From contig WOUZ01000008.1 of NCBI GenBank assembly GCA_009773165.1, forward strand, positions 124,001 through 188,000: a stretch of DNA of 64,000 bases. The letters run 5' to 3'. The position numbers were made by a program, and so were the translations under genes. Below are positions 63,632-64,000 of the stretch, piece after piece (the stretch's first letter is position 1; each line of letters starts with the position of its first letter). Under the pieces are notes generated by a model, which was not told the DNA's origin, did no database searches, and was given only the letters and a program-made list of their open reading frames with translations. The stretch comes from Bacteroidota bacterium (GTDB taxonomy: Bacteria; Bacteroidota; Bacteroidia; Bacteroidales; F082).

Positions 63632-63746
63632 CAAAAAAGCTGATTCAGGAAATCGTTATCCTGAAAAAGAAAGCATCTCGATGAAACACCACTCCTTCAA
63701 CTCAATTAAATTTTGAATTTGGCTGCTTGCTGTTATTTAAAATGGT

Positions 63747-63754
63747 TAATTTTG
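63747..63754 (+). promoter_or_regulatory. -7 promoter box (TAATTTTG) of the last gene
   Basis: TAnnTTTG match that ends six bases before the ATG at 63761, leaving almost no leader. Confidence 0.5.
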
Positions 63755-63760
63755 AAGCCT

Positions 63761-64000
63761 ATGGATGCTTTGCTCGTATTAGTCCCAAAAATTACCAACA
63801 GGTTGAAATACACCTTTGATTTGGTGCTAAATCAACTTTTGGGAATAAACTATGATTTAACGACTGATTTAGTGCGCTTTGAACAGCGCGGCCATCTTCG
63901 TATTGTCTACGGCCCGACACCAGTTGGAAACTATCATTTTTTAAAGTCAAACAATCTTTTATTTGAAAGAGAAATCCATCATCAGGAACTCAAACCATTT
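63761..64000 (+). CDS. partial gene, N-terminus resembling DUF7033 polysaccharide deacetylase
   Basis: Open from ATG 63761 to the window edge (80 codons): MDALLVLVPKITNRLKYTFD, then NQLLGINYDLTTD and PTPVGNYHFLKSNNLLF. The start (VPKITNRLKY..FDL) and the LLGI.Y.LTTD segment match the N-terminal domain found in front of NodB deacetylase domains in Bacteroidota; the catalytic part would lie beyond the window. Confidence is limited by truncation. Confidence 0.6.
   Translation, partial: MDALLVLVPKITNRLKYTFDLVLNQLLGINYDLTTDLVRFEQRGHLRIVYGPTPVGNYHFLKSNNLLFEREIHHQELKPF

Noticed and set aside
1-64000. CRISPR arrays, tRNA/rRNA genes, insertion sequences, phage genes, restriction or retron-type defence genes
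   Set aside because: None seen on reading both strands of the window; no direct-repeat arrays, cloverleaf sequences, transposase or integrase motifs were found.

Overview
The window looks like chromosomal DNA from an anaerobic member of the Bacteroidota, probably Bacteroidales or a relative. This rests on four observations. The DNA is AT-rich. At least 26 genes are preceded by the Bacteroidota -7 box TAnnTTTG, and Shine-Dalgarno sites are rare. Two secreted proteins end in type IX secretion (T9SS) sorting domains. Families typical of the phylum recur (DUF4421, head-GIN, Porin_10, TIGR02757, DUF3108). I see no tRNA, rRNA, CRISPR array, insertion sequence or prophage, so this is mostly housekeeping and metabolic chromosome.

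Layout. 1-3.2 kb: a YwqK/MORN-repeat exported protein, recR, a small ribbon-helix-helix protein and glmM. 3.6-9.4 kb: a co-directional run of TPR protein, class 3 aldehyde dehydrogenase, DUF368 polyprenyl-phosphate transporter, aroE and a divergent Nramp-like carrier. 9.4-9.7 kb: a probable gene relic. 9.7-24.3 kb: envelope proteins, a nicotinamide-riboside-kinase-like kinase with an HD hydrolase, an LtaS-like membrane sulfatase, a YggS PLP protein, two lipoprotein-type products, an EamA permease, a saccharopine-dehydrogenase-like protein, an SpoU methyltransferase and TrkH. 24.4-28.3 kb: a giant AsmA-like protein. 28.6-37.7 kb: a FakA/FakB-type fusion, followed by ADP-forming acyl-CoA synthetase, a membrane protein, an aminotransferase and a four-subunit 2-oxoacid:ferredoxin oxidoreductase. 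37.8-44.1 kb: TIGR02757, a frameshifted Kv-type channel, a HerA-like ATPase, a porin and a TerB/DnaJ protein. 44.2-53.8 kb: a C1B peptidase, a decayed gene, a deacetylase, an esterase, a clan GH-A-like T9SS protein, an SDR/membrane/MBL operon and a second EamA permease. 54.1-64 kb: a membrane-bound propeller/Y_Y_Y/HTH regulator, a 1549-residue T9SS multidomain protein, dnaX, and the start of a polysaccharide-deacetylase-like gene.

Metabolic reading. The 30.6-37.7 kb genes could form one route: amino acid to 2-oxoacid (aminotransferase), to acyl-CoA plus reduced ferredoxin (VOR/KOR-type oxidoreductase), to acid plus ATP (ADP-forming acyl-CoA synthetase).

Most interesting signals: (1) a PKD domain that appears split and interleaved with a carboxypeptidase-regulatory domain, in both copies of a tandem duplication in the 57.0-61.7 kb gene; (2) an A8 tract in dnaX where a -1 slip gives an immediate UGA, like the tau/gamma arrangement; (3) an A8 tract near the start of a K+ channel gene where the same -1 slip is needed to make the channel; (4) an Nramp-like carrier without the DPGN metal motif. 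No clear new multi-gene defence or mobile system was found.
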